From Polyangiaceae bacterium (GTDB lineage: Bacteria > Myxococcota_A > Polyangia > Polyangiales > Polyangiaceae): a stretch of DNA of 64,000 nt. This document shows, piece after piece, positions 53,446-62,407 of the stretch. The notes under the pieces were generated by a model. It was not told the DNA's origin, ran no database searches, and was given only the letters and a program-made list of their open reading frames with translations. The translations under genes were made by a program, and so were the position numbers. How positions within the stretch are numbered: position 1 is the first letter of the stretch; every line of letters starts with the position of its first letter. Where the stretch lies: assembly GCA_015075635.1 (NCBI GenBank), contig JABTUA010000001.1:2046001-2110000 (forward strand). The letters are read 5' to 3'.

Positions 53446-54612
53446 GTGAGCGTTGGGCAACGCGGGCGCGGACGGATCTGGGCTCTGATCGGCCTCGGCG
53501 CCGCGGTCTACGTCGCCGAAGCGTGCGCGCAAGCGGAGGGCATCGGCGCGGACAACCCACCCGCCGGCGGCGGCGGCAGCGACGCCAGCCTGGGTGGCAG
53601 CAGCGGCGCGGGTGGCGCGCCGACGGGAGGTGCCGCGGGAATGGCGAGCGGCGGCGTGGCCGGCGCGGCCGGGAGTCTCACTGGGGGCAGCGCAGGCGCG
53701 AGCGGCGGCAGCAGCGGAACCGGCGCGAGCGGTGGCGCTGGTGGAACCGGTGGTGCGACGGGCGGCAGCGGCGGCACGACGGGCGGCAGCGGTGGTGCGA
53801 CGGGCGGCAGCGGCGGCACGACCGGTGGAACCGGCGGCGCGACGGGCGGCAGCGGCGGCACGACTGGTGGAACCGGCGGCGCGACGGGCGGCAGCGGCGG
53901 CACGACCGGGGGCGCGGGTGGAACCGGTGGAGCGACGGGCGGCAGCGGCGGCAGCGGCGGCTGTCCGATCACCACGTACCCGTTCACCGGCTGTCCCACC
54001 GGTTGGACGACGGCCGGCAACAACAACGACTGGCAATGCGGCGTGCCGTCCGTCGGCCCGCCCAACGGCGATCACACCGGCGGCGGGCAGTGTTGGGGCA
54101 CGAAGCTCACCGGCAACGCCAACAACTGCGCGGACTCGACGCTGACCTCGCCCATCCAGAACCTCTCGGCCTACAACGGCCAGGCGTTGCGGCTGAGGTT
54201 CTGGCACTTCTACGAGTTCCGCGCGTGTAACCCCAGCGGGTTCTTGTGCGCGCTGCCCTGCGCGCTCGACAAGAGCACGTACTCCGGAGGTGTCGTCGAG
54301 GTTTCGACCAACGGTTCGACCTGGACGAAGATCACGCCGACCACGGGCTACAACGGCACCGCCATCGACTGCTACTACCTGGATCCCGAGGCGGGAGCGA
54401 CCTGTTCGCCGTGCTCGCTCGATGGTCAGGTGGGCTTCGGCGGCGCGACGGCCGGCTGGCAACAAGTGGAGTTCGACATCTCGAGCTACGCCGTCTCGAC
54501 CTTCCAGTTCCGGTTCCATTTCGCGAGCTACGGCGCGGAGCCGCTCTGCCACCCGAACAAGCCTGGCTGGTACGTCGACGATGTCTCGATCGTGAAGCTC
54601 AGCTGTCCCTGA
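53446..54612 (+). CDS. Gly-rich lipoprotein-like protein with C-terminal lectin-like domain
   Basis: A 388-residue protein from GTG 53446. The N-terminus is a weak signal (IWALIGLGAAVYVAEAC, the Cys at 27 could be lipidated). Residues 35-165 are Gly/Ser/Thr/Ala repeats, with a 14-residue unit GGTTGGTGGATGGS repeated almost exactly. The C-terminal 215 residues form a Cys-rich beta-sandwich (STLTSPIQNLSAYNGQALRL, GGVVEVSTNGSTWTKITP, WQQVEFDISSYAVSTFQF, WYVDDVSIVKLSC) with the plan of MAM/jelly-roll adhesion domains, where WYVDDVSI is the typical last strand. It is likely displayed on the surface and binds polymer or cells. Confidence 0.8.
   Translation: MSVGQRGRGRIWALIGLGAAVYVAEACAQAEGIGADNPPAGGGGSDASLGGSSGAGGAPTGGAAGMASGGVAGAAGSLTGGSAGASGGSSGTGASGGAGGTGGATGGSGGTTGGSGGATGGSGGTTGGTGGATGGSGGTTGGTGGATGGSGGTTGGAGGTGGATGGSGGSGGCPITTYPFTGCPTGWTTAGNNNDWQCGVPSVGPPNGDHTGGGQCWGTKLTGNANNCADSTLTSPIQNLSAYNGQALRLRFWHFYEFRACNPSGFLCALPCALDKSTYSGGVVEVSTNGSTWTKITPTTGYNGTAIDCYYLDPEAGATCSPCSLDGQVGFGGATAGWQQVEFDISSYAVSTFQFRFHFASYGAEPLCHPNKPGWYVDDVSIVKLSCP
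53755..53960. repeat. Coding tandem repeats in the Gly-rich linker
   Basis: Near-identical 42-bp units (around ggcggcacgaccggtggaac) and their subrepeats lie in tandem inside the lipoprotein gene and encode TGG/GGS tracts. Their DNA-level identity suggests recent slippage. Confidence 0.8.
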
Positions 54613-54621
54613 GCGCAGCGC

Positions 54622-55023
54622 TCAGGCGCGGCTGGAGCTGGCGCGCTTGGCGACGCGACGTTCCGTTCGGCGCCGCTCGACTCCGTCCGGTGGCGGGTTG
54701 GCGGCGACGCGCCGTCGATCGACGTGCCGCCGATCGGCCTGCCGGCGCTCCGCGCCTGCGCGCCGGTCGCCCGGAGGCGCGCACTCGCCTCGGAGCTCCG
54801 TCAGGGTGAGGGAGCGGCGCCCGGCGATCGCCGCGTGGTTCGCGCACAGCACGACGAAGCCGTCCCGGAGCTTGTGCCTGCGCAGCACGCGCAGGTCGGC
54901 GATGCCGCACACCGCGCAGGGCTTGGCCACGGCGTGACCGCGTTGAGCGCGGCGATAGCAGGCTGGGCAGCGACCCCGGCGCGGGCGGTCGGTGGGTCTT
55001 CCGCAGGAAACGCAGGTCTGCAT
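54622..55023 (-). CDS. Zinc-ribbon protein with Arg-rich tail
   Basis: A 133-residue protein starting at the ATG at 55023 (MQTCVSCGRP). Two CxxC pairs in CVSCGRPTDRPRRGRCPACY make a zinc ribbon, and a second CxxC (CAVCG) follows with a possible His ligand (CANHAAI). The C-terminal 60 residues are Arg/Asp/Glu-rich, with the recurrent pattern RRxxRR (DRRAGAERRQADRRHVDRRR; VERRRTERR). A nucleic-acid-binding role is likely. The frame extends upstream to 55131, across the tRNA-Phe region, which is unlikely. It is convergent with the Gly-rich lipoprotein gene. Confidence 0.65.
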   Translation of the reverse strand: MQTCVSCGRPTDRPRRGRCPACYRRAQRGHAVAKPCAVCGIADLRVLRRHKLRDGFVVLCANHAAIAGRRSLTLTELRGECAPPGDRRAGAERRQADRRHVDRRRVAANPPPDGVERRRTERRVAKRASSSRA

Positions 55024-55089
55024 GACCCTCCGATTTATCGCGGATAGCGGGCCGAATCTCAAGCCCCTCGGCGGGGCTTTCGCTCGCGG

Positions 55090-55162
55090 TGCCCAGAGTC
55101 GGAATCGAACCAACGACACGCGGATTTTCAATCCGCTGCTCTACCAACTGAGCTATCTGGGC
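55090..55162 (-). tRNA. tRNA-Phe (GAA)
   Basis: A 73-nt tRNA including the discriminator. The acceptor stem GCCCAGA/TCTGGGC pairs, with discriminator A at 55090. The D-loop has AGTTGGTAG, and the anticodon stem GCGGA/TCCGC holds loop TTGAAAA with anticodon GAA. The T-arm is GGTTCGATTCC. CCA is not encoded. All standard features of tRNA-Phe are present, so it is probably functional. Confidence 0.96.
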
Positions 55163-55173
55163 GGGGGAGCGAG

Positions 55174-55203
55174 CTATTAGCGCACCCGGGGCCGGCTGCG
55201 CAA
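55174..55203 (-). promoter_or_regulatory. Possible promoter of tRNA-Phe
   Basis: On the minus strand TTGCGC (55203-55198) and TAATAG (55179-55174) are 18 bp apart, and the -10 box ends 11 nt before the tRNA 5' end. This fits a sigma-70 type promoter. Confidence 0.45.
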
Positions 55204-55254
55204 TCTTCGGCGCGAGCGAGGCCGAGGTTCAGCGGGTTTTCCTGGCGGTTCTCC

Positions 55255-57432
55255 TCAGTCCGCCTGGGTTTCACCCGTCATTCCGGCGTCGCCGCGCTCC
55301 ACGTTCCCGGACGCCACGACCTCGGCCTGGACCTCGAGCCCGACGAAGCGGCACATCCCGCTGAGCGGGTCCAGCGCGGCCGGTCCCGACGCGGCCAGCT
55401 CGTTCACGTTCCGGCCGCCGCGCCGGGTGGCGTCGGTCCAGCCGCTCGCCGGATCGTGCCCGAAACCATGCGGGACCGCCACGCTGCCCGAGCCGACGTC
55501 GGGATCGACGACGGCGGGCAGCTCGATGCTGCCGGTCTGGGTCGAGAGCCGCAGCCGATCGCCCTCGCAGAGACCCAGCCGTTCGGCATCCGCCGGCGAG
55601 ACGTGGGCCGAGTGCGTGGCGCTCGGCAGCTTGGGGTTGGCGTGCATCCAGCTGTTGTGGCCCAGGCGATCGCGCTTGGTGAACAGGCGCAGGCTCCGCC
55701 GCGGGCGCACGGCGAGCGCCGCCTCGAGCTCGTCGAGTCGCGCGAAGACGTCCTCCGGGAACAGCTCGACCTTGCCCGAAGGGGTGGCGATGCGGCGAGC
55801 GAGGAAGTCACCGGGCCGCTCGCGGCGCACGCGTAGGCCGTGGGGGTGCTTGGCGAGCGCGCGGAGCGGCCGCGGACCGAGCAACGGCCAGAGCAGCGGC
55901 TCGAGCAAGCGCCGCGGCCCTCCGAGCGCCAACAGGCCGCGGGTGATCAGGTCGAGCGTGCGGCTGCCGTGCAGGTGGAGCCCGGCGGCCTCGGCCAGAT
56001 CCGACAGGATGCGCCACTCTGGCCGGCGGTCGCCGCCCGGCGGGACGACCGCTTCGGTCCACTGCAAGTACGGCTCGGGCTGGAGCTGCAGGAACGGCAG
56101 CGGTAGGTCATCGCGCTCCAGGAAATCCGTGCAAGGCAGGACGTGAGTGCCGTGCGCGGCGGTGTCGTTCACGAAGAGGTCCAGGCAAACGCACAGCTCG
56201 AGCGCGCCCAGGGCCTGCCGCATGCGCAGGCTGTCCGGGGCGCTCGACAGCGGATTGCCGGAGACGACCACCAGCGCGCGGATCTGCTCCGGTCCCGGGG
56301 TCAGGATTTCGTCCGCCAAGATCCCGGTGGGCAGCGCGCCCAAGACCGGCGAGAAGCCTCCGATGCGGCTCGTCCAGGCCGGCTCCCGGTCGACGCCGAG
56401 GCGCCGCGCCAGGGCCGCGGTGTCGAAGGCGCCTCGCGGCACGAGCGCGCCGCCTGCGCGATCGAGGTTCCCGGTCGCGAGCTCCAGGGCGATCTTGGCC
56501 GCGTAGGCCAGGTTGCCGAAGCTGCCCTGGTTCACGCCGGTCGAGACATGGCAGAACGCCCCGCCCGCCGCCGCGAACGCCCGCGCGACGTCCCGCGTGC
56601 GCTCTGGCGGGATGCCGGTGAGGGCCGCGATGCGCTCGGGCGAGAAGCGCGCGACCGCGCGGCGGAGTGCCTGCGTGCCGAGGGCGTGTGCGCCGAGGCA
56701 GCGCGCGTCTTCGAGGCCCTCGGCGAACACGACCTGCAAGAGCGCGAGCAGGAACGCGGCGTCCGTGTCCGGCACTATGGGCAGGTGCTCTCCCACCAGG
56801 CGCGCCGTCTCGGTCCGGCGAGGGTCGACGACGACGACGCGTCCACCGCGCTGGACGATCTCGCCCAGGCGCTCGACGAAGCGCGGGGCGTGAACGAAGG
56901 AGCTCTGGCTCACCGCGGGGTTCGTGCCGCACAGCAGCGCGAAGCGAGCTCGATCGAGATCTGGCACCGGATGAGTCATGGCGGACCCGAGCATGCGTCG
57001 CGCCACCACGAACTTGTTGTTGCAGTCCAGGGAGCTTGCGGTGAAGAAGTTCCGCGTGCCGAGCGCCTTCACGAACGCCTGGGTGAAGAGCGGCGGCGCG
57101 TAACCGAAGGCCGCGGGGTTGCCCATGTACACGGCCACCGAGTGGGGTCCGTGCTCGCTCCGGATGCGCGCGAGCCGAGAGCCGGCGTCCGCGAGCGCCC
57201 GCTGCCAGCTCGTGGGGACGAGCGCGCCCCCGTCCCGCACCAGGGGTGCATCCAGACGATCGGGGCTCGAGTGGAGAGCGCCGAACCGAGTGCCTTTGGC
57301 GCAAGCGAAGCCCTTGGACACCACGTGCTCGGGATCCGGCCGGAGCCCGAGCAGCCGATCGCCGTCCACGTCGGCGAGCAGGCCGCAGCACGCCTCGCAA
57401 ATTCGGCAGTAGGTCGTGCGTGTCTCGAGCAC
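55255..57432 (-). CDS. Molybdopterin-dependent oxidoreductase
   Basis: A 725-residue enzyme of the DMSO-reductase superfamily. The GTG at 57432 has GGGAGGG upstream and opens VLETRTTYCRICEACCG; the Cys residues with the later CAKG bind a 4Fe-4S cluster. Then come molybdopterin-binding segments (SVAVYMGNPAAFGYA, ALLCGTNPAVS, RGGRVVVVDPRRTETA) and the C-terminal domain (LSTQTGSIELPAVVDPDVGS, VAVPHGFGHDPASGW). No twin-Arg signal is present, so it is probably cytoplasmic. The segment TASSLDCNNKFVV places a Cys near the metal-ligand position of formate dehydrogenase-like enzymes, but this is not certain. The substrate is unknown and no electron-transfer subunit is adjacent. Confidence 0.88.
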   Translation of the reverse strand: MLETRTTYCRICEACCGLLADVDGDRLLGLRPDPEHVVSKGFACAKGTRFGALHSSPDRLDAPLVRDGGALVPTSWQRALADAGSRLARIRSEHGPHSVAVYMGNPAAFGYAPPLFTQAFVKALGTRNFFTASSLDCNNKFVVARRMLGSAMTHPVPDLDRARFALLCGTNPAVSQSSFVHAPRFVERLGEIVQRGGRVVVVDPRRTETARLVGEHLPIVPDTDAAFLLALLQVVFAEGLEDARCLGAHALGTQALRRAVARFSPERIAALTGIPPERTRDVARAFAAAGGAFCHVSTGVNQGSFGNLAYAAKIALELATGNLDRAGGALVPRGAFDTAALARRLGVDREPAWTSRIGGFSPVLGALPTGILADEILTPGPEQIRALVVVSGNPLSSAPDSLRMRQALGALELCVCLDLFVNDTAAHGTHVLPCTDFLERDDLPLPFLQLQPEPYLQWTEAVVPPGGDRRPEWRILSDLAEAAGLHLHGSRTLDLITRGLLALGGPRRLLEPLLWPLLGPRPLRALAKHPHGLRVRRERPGDFLARRIATPSGKVELFPEDVFARLDELEAALAVRPRRSLRLFTKRDRLGHNSWMHANPKLPSATHSAHVSPADAERLGLCEGDRLRLSTQTGSIELPAVVDPDVGSGSVAVPHGFGHDPASGWTDATRRGGRNVNELAASGPAALDPLSGMCRFVGLEVQAEVVASGNVERGDAGMTGETQAD

Positions 57433-57518
57433 CGAGCCCTCCCAGGTGGACGGATAGTGCCCGAGAAGGGCCGCCTTGGCGATGACGGCTCCTGGAGTTC
57501 TGATATCCTGCCGCTCCC

Positions 57519-58595
57519 TTGGCGAGCCTGGCACCTGGAAGTGGAGCGAACCCCTATTCGAGCGAAGCGTACCTGCATCAGCTCCTGGCCAAAGCGATCG
57601 CGGCGGGCGCCCGCGACGTCCACCTGAAGGTCGGCCAGCCGCCGGGCGCGCGGGTCCGTGGCTCGCTCGTCTATTTCCGCCTCGACCGCATCCGGCCGCA
57701 GGACACCGAGGCGGCGGCCCGCCACATCATCCGCGACCCTGCGGTGCGGGACGATCTCTCGCATCTCTCCGAGTACGACACGTCCTACGCGGCCCCGAAC
57801 ATCGGGCGCTTTCGCGTCAACATCTACCGGCAGCGCGGCACCCTGGCCATCGTGATGCGCGCCATCCCGTTCGAAATCCCGACGCTGGAAGACCTGCGCG
57901 CGCCGCGAGCCTGCAAGGAGCTCGCCGAGCGTGACCGCGGCCTGGTCTTGGTGGTCGGCGCCGCCGGCAACGGCAAGAGCACGACGCTGGCCGCGATGAT
58001 CTCGCACATGAACCACGCCATGTCGCGCCACATCGTCACCATCGAGGACCCGATCGAGTACCTGCACGGCGACGATCGCTGCTCGGTCAGCCAGCGTGAG
58101 CTGAACCTCGACACGCCCAGCTTCGCCGACGCGCTGCGCGCTTCGCTCCGCCAGGACCCGGACGTGATCCAGGTCGGCGAGATCCGCGACTCCGAGACCA
58201 TGGAGATCGCGCTCAAGGCCGCGGAGACGGGCCACTTGGTGCTCTCCACGCTGCACACGCCGGACGTCTCGCGCACCATGAACCGCGTCGTGGCGCTGTC
58301 CGGGGGCGATCCCAGCGAGGTGCGCGAGCGCCTGGGAGACGTGCTCCAGGGCGTGGTGGCGCAGCGGCTCCTGCCGCGGGCGGACAGTCAGGGGATGGTG
58401 CTCTGCGCCGAGGTGCTGGTCGCCACGGGCATCGTGCGCGAGTCGATCAAGCGCCCGGCGAACAACCCGCCGCTGAAGGACCTGATGGAGGGTGGTGACA
58501 TGTACGGAATGCAGACCTTCGAGATGGCCGTGAAGGCCATGCTGCGCGAGGGCCTGGTGGACAAGGACACCGCCCGCTCCGCCATCGGATTCTGA
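57519..58595 (+). CDS. PilT-like type IV pilus ATPase
   Basis: A 358-residue secretion-type ATPase of the PilT/PilU class. It starts at TTG 57519. The N-terminal PAS-like domain has ARDVHLKVGQPPGARVRG. Walker A is GAAGNGKST with Lys153, the Asp box is TIEDPIEYLH, Walker B is DPDVIQVGEIRD, and the His box is GHLVLSTLHTPDVSRT. The C-terminus is QRLLPRADSQGMVLCAEVL with a family-typical pattern. PilT-like ATPases power pilus retraction and gliding motility. It is divergent from the oxidoreductase gene and isolated from other pilus genes, so it may be a paralogue with another role. Confidence 0.9.
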   Translation: MASLAPGSGANPYSSEAYLHQLLAKAIAAGARDVHLKVGQPPGARVRGSLVYFRLDRIRPQDTEAAARHIIRDPAVRDDLSHLSEYDTSYAAPNIGRFRVNIYRQRGTLAIVMRAIPFEIPTLEDLRAPRACKELAERDRGLVLVVGAAGNGKSTTLAAMISHMNHAMSRHIVTIEDPIEYLHGDDRCSVSQRELNLDTPSFADALRASLRQDPDVIQVGEIRDSETMEIALKAAETGHLVLSTLHTPDVSRTMNRVVALSGGDPSEVRERLGDVLQGVVAQRLLPRADSQGMVLCAEVLVATGIVRESIKRPANNPPLKDLMEGGDMYGMQTFEMAVKAMLREGLVDKDTARSAIGF

Positions 58596-58634
58596 GGCGG
58601 CTCAGGCTCGGGTTTCAAGACGGCGCAAGTCGAG

Positions 58635-59480
58635 TCAGACCTTCGTCGCGATTACGAACAGATCGCCGACGTTCAAGTAGACCGAGCGAGCGAGCCGGCG
58701 CTCGAGACCGAGGGCCCGAGCGGCGCGGCGCGCGCCCGGGGCGAGCTTGGTCGAGAGCTCGTCCAAGGACCAGTGGTGACCGAGCGAGCCGCGGCGCTGC
58801 TCTTCGAAGCCCACCCGCGCGAGCAGGCGCGCCAGCGAGCCTGGGCTGAAATACCAGAGGTGCTCCGGCGGTGTGTAGTGGGGCCAGCGAGGTCCGAGCA
58901 AGCGCGCGAGCGGGCTCCCCACGTTGGGCGTGAGCAGGGCCAATACCCCGCCGGGCTCGAGCAACGAACGTGCTCCCGCGAGCGCCGCCTCGGGATCCAC
59001 GAAGTGCTCGAGCGAGTCGAGGAAGGTGACGGCAGAGAAGCGGGCCTGGTCGAACAGGCCCGGCTCGAAAGCCGAGCGTCGGACGTCGAGCCCGAGCTCG
59101 TCACGGGCGTGGCGGCTCATCTCGGGAGACAGCTCGACGCCGGTCACGGAGAAGCCGCGCGCGCGCGCCTCGTCCAGGAAGAAGCCGGCGGCGGCGCCTA
59201 CGTCCAGTATGCGGCCGCCGGGCGGGAGCAGCGGCTCGAGCTCGGCGAGCACGCGTCGAGCCAGGCGCCGGTGGTTGTCCTCGTGGGCGACGTAGTCGAG
59301 ATAGTAGCCTGCTCCCTGGAAGTAGCTGGCGTCCGTGTACAGCCCGCTGACCTCGTCCTGCCGCGGTCGTGGCCAGGAGAGGCCCACGCCGCAGCCGCGG
59401 CAGCGCAGGATGGCGAAGCCCCCGACGCTGAAGCGCGACACGAGGCTCGGCGAGCGGCACACGGGGCAGGCGGGCAGCAC
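58635..59480 (-). CDS. SAM-dependent methyltransferase with zinc ribbon
   Basis: A 281-residue class I methyltransferase. GTG 59480 gives VLPACPVCRSPSLV. A zinc ribbon with CPVC..CRGC occupies residues 5-30. Motif I ILDVGAAAGFFLDEARARG is at about 85-105, then TGVELSPEMSRHA, FDQARFSAVTFLDSLEHF and LLEPGGVLALLTPNVG. The layout is common in O-antigen and sugar-modification clusters (methyltransf_12/23 type). The frame is open up to 60422 but that part overlaps the RCC1 gene on the other strand. It lies near the export genes, so a sugar methyltransferase is plausible. Confidence 0.85.
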   Translation of the reverse strand: MLPACPVCRSPSLVSRFSVGGFAILRCRGCGVGLSWPRPRQDEVSGLYTDASYFQGAGYYLDYVAHEDNHRRLARRVLAELEPLLPPGGRILDVGAAAGFFLDEARARGFSVTGVELSPEMSRHARDELGLDVRRSAFEPGLFDQARFSAVTFLDSLEHFVDPEAALAGARSLLEPGGVLALLTPNVGSPLARLLGPRWPHYTPPEHLWYFSPGSLARLLARVGFEEQRRGSLGHHWSLDELSTKLAPGARRAARALGLERRLARSVYLNVGDLFVIATKV

Positions 59481-59524
59481 GGAGGTTCGAGACAAGGGGG
59501 CCGCCGATGATATGCTGAAGCTCG

Positions 59525-60736
59525 ATGCGGCTCCGCACTTTGCCGACGGCAGCGCTCGTGCTGCTGGTCCCCGGGGCGTGCAGCTTGAGCCATCACCTGG
59601 ACGACCTGAAGGGGCAGGACGCCGGGGTCGCGAGCGGCGGCAGCGCCGGCGCGCCCGGCGACGCCGGCAGCGACGCGCCGGTGGAGCCCGAGCCGGTGTT
59701 GCCGCTCGCAGCGCTCGCCGCCGGTGGCCAACACGGCTGCGTGCTCGACGGCGCGGGGGACGTCTTCTGCTGGGGGTCCAACCTGAACGGGCAGCTCGGC
59801 AGCGGCGAGCTCGGCGGCAAGCGCGGCAAGCTCGGGCGCGCGCTCTTGCCCGAGAAGGCCAAGGCGATCGCCTGTGGCGGACGGCACAGCTGCGCAATCG
59901 GGGTCTCCGGAACGGTCTACTGTTGGGGCGGCGGCTCCGATGGGCAGCTCGGCAGCGGCAGCTCTGACTCGCCGACGCCGACCGCGGTGCCCGGCCAAGA
60001 AGCACTGGTCGCGGTTTCCGCCGGCGCGAATCACACCTGCGCGCTGTCGCAGACCGCGGTGACGTGCTGGGGCGACAACGCCCGCGGGCAGCTCGGTGTG
60101 GCGGATCCGACCGCAGCGGGCCCCGAGACCGTGCCGCTCGCCGCCGGGGCGCTCGCTCTGGGCGCGCTCCACAGCTGCGCCCTCGGCCAGGGCAAGGTCT
60201 GGTGTTGGGGTGCGAACGAGAGCGGCCAGGTCGGAGAGCCGGGGCTTCAGGACCAGAAGGCGCCACACTTGGTGGACCTCGGGACGGCCGTTCCGGCACG
60301 CCTCGCGGCCGGAGGACGCCACAGCTGCATCGTCGCCACCGACGACAGCGTGCTCTGCTGGGGCAGTAACGCAAAAGGCCAGCTCGGCCTGGGCACCAGT
60401 GGAGCGGCGCCAGTCGCGCCATCTCAGGTGCCTGGCTTGGCCGCGAAGGAGCTCGCCCTCGGCGACGCTCACAGCTCTGCCGTGACCACGGTCGGCGCAG
60501 CCGCCTGTTGGGGCGACGACGCCGCCGGGCAGATCGGCAACGGCGACGTCACCGCTCCCGTGCTCCAGCCCTACCTGCATTCGCTCGGCGACGTCTCGGC
60601 GGTCGCGGCCGGCACCGCGTTCACCTGTGCGCTCACCGGTGGGGGCCAGGCGCTCTACTGCTGGGGCGACAACAAGACCCAGCAGATGGGCGAGAGCGCG
60701 GAGCAGAGCGAGCCCGCGCCGGTGAAGCTCCTCTGA
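59525..60736 (+). CDS. Lipoprotein with RCC1-type beta-propeller
   Basis: A 403-residue predicted lipoprotein: signal with lipobox (VPGAC), short Asp/Gly linker, then seven RCC1-like repeats with the motif CWGxNxxGQLG (for example CWGSNLNGQLGSG, CWGGGSDGQLGSG, CWGDNARGQLGVA, CWGSNAKGQLGLG). Each repeat contains Cys that may form disulfides. RCC1 propellers are protein- or ligand-binding platforms. It is divergent from the methyltransferase gene and convergent with the ABC transporter genes, with a gap of 4 nt. It may serve on the cell surface, as RCC1 lipoproteins do in myxobacteria. Confidence 0.9.
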   Translation: MRLRTLPTAALVLLVPGACSLSHHLDDLKGQDAGVASGGSAGAPGDAGSDAPVEPEPVLPLAALAAGGQHGCVLDGAGDVFCWGSNLNGQLGSGELGGKRGKLGRALLPEKAKAIACGGRHSCAIGVSGTVYCWGGGSDGQLGSGSSDSPTPTAVPGQEALVAVSAGANHTCALSQTAVTCWGDNARGQLGVADPTAAGPETVPLAAGALALGALHSCALGQGKVWCWGANESGQVGEPGLQDQKAPHLVDLGTAVPARLAAGGRHSCIVATDDSVLCWGSNAKGQLGLGTSGAAPVAPSQVPGLAAKELALGDAHSSAVTTVGAAACWGDDAAGQIGNGDVTAPVLQPYLHSLGDVSAVAAGTAFTCALTGGGQALYCWGDNKTQQMGESAEQSEPAPVKLL

Positions 60737-60740
60737 GCTC

Positions 60741-61496
60741 TCAGGCCTCGCCGCGACCGAGCGCGGTCTCGTAGGCGTCGATGGTCTCGGCGGCGGGGCC
60801 GTCGAGGGCCAGCTCGCCGCGTCGGATCCAGAGCGCGCGATTGCAGAGCTCGCGAGCCACCGGCAGATCGTGCGTCACGATTACCAGCGTACGCCCCTCG
60901 CTGCCGAGCTGGCGCAGGCGCGCCAGGCACTTCTGTTGGAAGGCCCCGTCACCCACGGCCAGGACCTCGTCCACCAAGAGCACGTCGGCGTCCACGTGCA
61001 TCGCGACCCCGAAGCCAAGGCGCGCGAGCATGCCGCTGGAGAAGTGGCGCACCGGGACGTCCTCGAACTCGCCGAGGTCGGCGAACGCCAGGATCTCCTT
61101 CAGGCGCTCCTCGCAGTCTTCACGAGGCACGCCGAGCAAGCTGGCGTTGATGTAGGCGTTCTCGGTCGCGTTCATGTCGGGCTCGAAGCCGACGCCCAGC
61201 GCCAGGACCGGGGCCACGCGACCGCGCACCGAGACCTTGCCCGCGGTCGGGTAGCTCGCCCCGGCCAACAAGCGCAGGGTGGTGCTCTTGCCGCTGCCGT
61301 TGGTGCCCAGCACGGCCAGCCGCTCGCCGGGCCGCGCGCTGAAGGAGAGCTTCTTCAGCGCCCAGAACCAGTCGCGCTCGCTGAGCTCTCGGGTCCGCCC
61401 CATCAGCATGTCCCGCAGCAAGAACGGCTTGATGTGCTGGCGGCGGTAGGCCTTGTCGACCGCCTCGAACACGATGCACGGCTCGGGCTCAGACAT
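60741..61496 (-). CDS. Polysaccharide-export ABC transporter, ATP-binding subunit
   Basis: A 251-residue ATPase of the Wzt/KpsT type. Walker A is LGTNGSGKST, the signature FSSGMLARLGFG departs from LSGGQ in the way usual for O-antigen and capsule exporters, Walker B is VLLVDEVLAVGD and the switch His is in IVTHDLP. The N-terminal segment VDKAYRRQHIKPFLLRD is typical of the family. No C-terminal carbohydrate-binding domain is present, so a short Wzt-like form. It overlaps the permease gene by 8 nt and drives export of an undecaprenyl-linked polysaccharide. Confidence 0.92.
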   Translation of the reverse strand: MSEPEPCIVFEAVDKAYRRQHIKPFLLRDMLMGRTRELSERDWFWALKKLSFSARPGERLAVLGTNGSGKSTTLRLLAGASYPTAGKVSVRGRVAPVLALGVGFEPDMNATENAYINASLLGVPREDCEERLKEILAFADLGEFEDVPVRHFSSGMLARLGFGVAMHVDADVLLVDEVLAVGDGAFQQKCLARLRQLGSEGRTLVIVTHDLPVARELCNRALWIRRGELALDGPAAETIDAYETALGRGEA

Positions 61497-62358
61497 GGTC
61501 GGCGATTTCCGTCTCGAAGCGCCGGTAGATGAGCACACCCACGACCAAGAGGCCCAGGCACGACAGCGCCGCGGCGCCCAGCACGCTCCCGGGCGGAAAG
61601 GCACCCTTCAGGATCACGTCGCGGATGCAGTGGATCAGCGACGCCATCGGGTTCAAGAGCATGGCCTGCTTCCAGAGACCCGGCAGGCGGTCGATGGGGT
61701 AGGCGATGGGCGTCGCCCAGAACAACACCACCAGCGCCGAGTTCACGATGTACCCGACGTCGCGGAACACCACGTTGAGCACGGCCGAAATCAACGCCAG
61801 TCCCAGCCCCAGCGCGACCAGGAGCACGACGACCAGCGGCAGCACCAAGAGCGCGAAGGAGACGTGGAACGCCTCCGGGTAGAAGGCGATCAGCGGCAGC
61901 AGGGACAAGGCGGCGAAGCCCAGGTTGAACACGTGCGAGAAGACCGTGCCGCTCGCCACCACGTAGGCTGGCACGCTCGTGTGCTTGATCACCGCGGAGT
62001 GGTGCAAGAAGCAGGTCGTGCCGTCCGTCCAGGCGTGGGAGAGGAAGTGCCAAGGCACGAGACCCAGCATCAAGAACACGGGATAGGCCGTCAGGTCGCT
62101 GGGGAAGGCGATGCCGAAGAACACGCTCATCACGATCATCAAGATGGTCGGGTTGGCCATGGGCCAGAGCAGTCCCAGGGCCTGCGCTCGGTAGGTGGCG
62201 CGGAAGCGCCCGAGCGTGAACACCTCGAGGGCGTGCTGGTGTTGGCGGAGCTCGCGCACGAAGCGCCGGAGGCGCACCACCGGGCCCGCCCGGCGCGGCT
62301 CGTCGCCGTGGGTCGTTCCCGACCGCGTGCGATGACGGAAGAGCAGCGCCTCTTGCAT
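61489..62358 (-). CDS. Polysaccharide-export ABC transporter, permease subunit
   Basis: A 289-residue ABC-2 family permease (Wzm/KpsM type). Six predicted helices: PMANPTILMIVMSVFFG, YPVFLMLGLVPWHFL, VVASGTVFSHVFNLGFA, VSFALLVLPLVVVLLVALGL, VNSALVVLFWATPIAY and VLGAAALSCLGLLVVGVLIY. The inner segment RATYRAQALGLLW, near the N-terminus, is typical of the family. With the ATPase gene it forms a two-gene transporter operon. It is divergent from the glycosyltransferase genes, and the region makes a polysaccharide synthesis/export locus. Confidence 0.9.
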   Translation of the reverse strand: MQEALLFRHRTRSGTTHGDEPRRAGPVVRLRRFVRELRQHQHALEVFTLGRFRATYRAQALGLLWPMANPTILMIVMSVFFGIAFPSDLTAYPVFLMLGLVPWHFLSHAWTDGTTCFLHHSAVIKHTSVPAYVVASGTVFSHVFNLGFAALSLLPLIAFYPEAFHVSFALLVLPLVVVLLVALGLGLALISAVLNVVFRDVGYIVNSALVVLFWATPIAYPIDRLPGLWKQAMLLNPMASLIHCIRDVILKGAFPPGSVLGAAALSCLGLLVVGVLIYRRFETEIADHV

Positions 62359-62407
62359 CGTCTCGCCGATTCTTAGGCGGGATCGGACGCGGTATACAAT
62401 CGTCCTC

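Noticed and set aside
58635..60422. A methyltransferase with a 314-residue N-terminal extension
   Set aside because: The extension runs opposite the RCC1 lipoprotein gene and is Arg/Ala/Pro-rich; the methyltransferase itself starts with a zinc ribbon near 59480.
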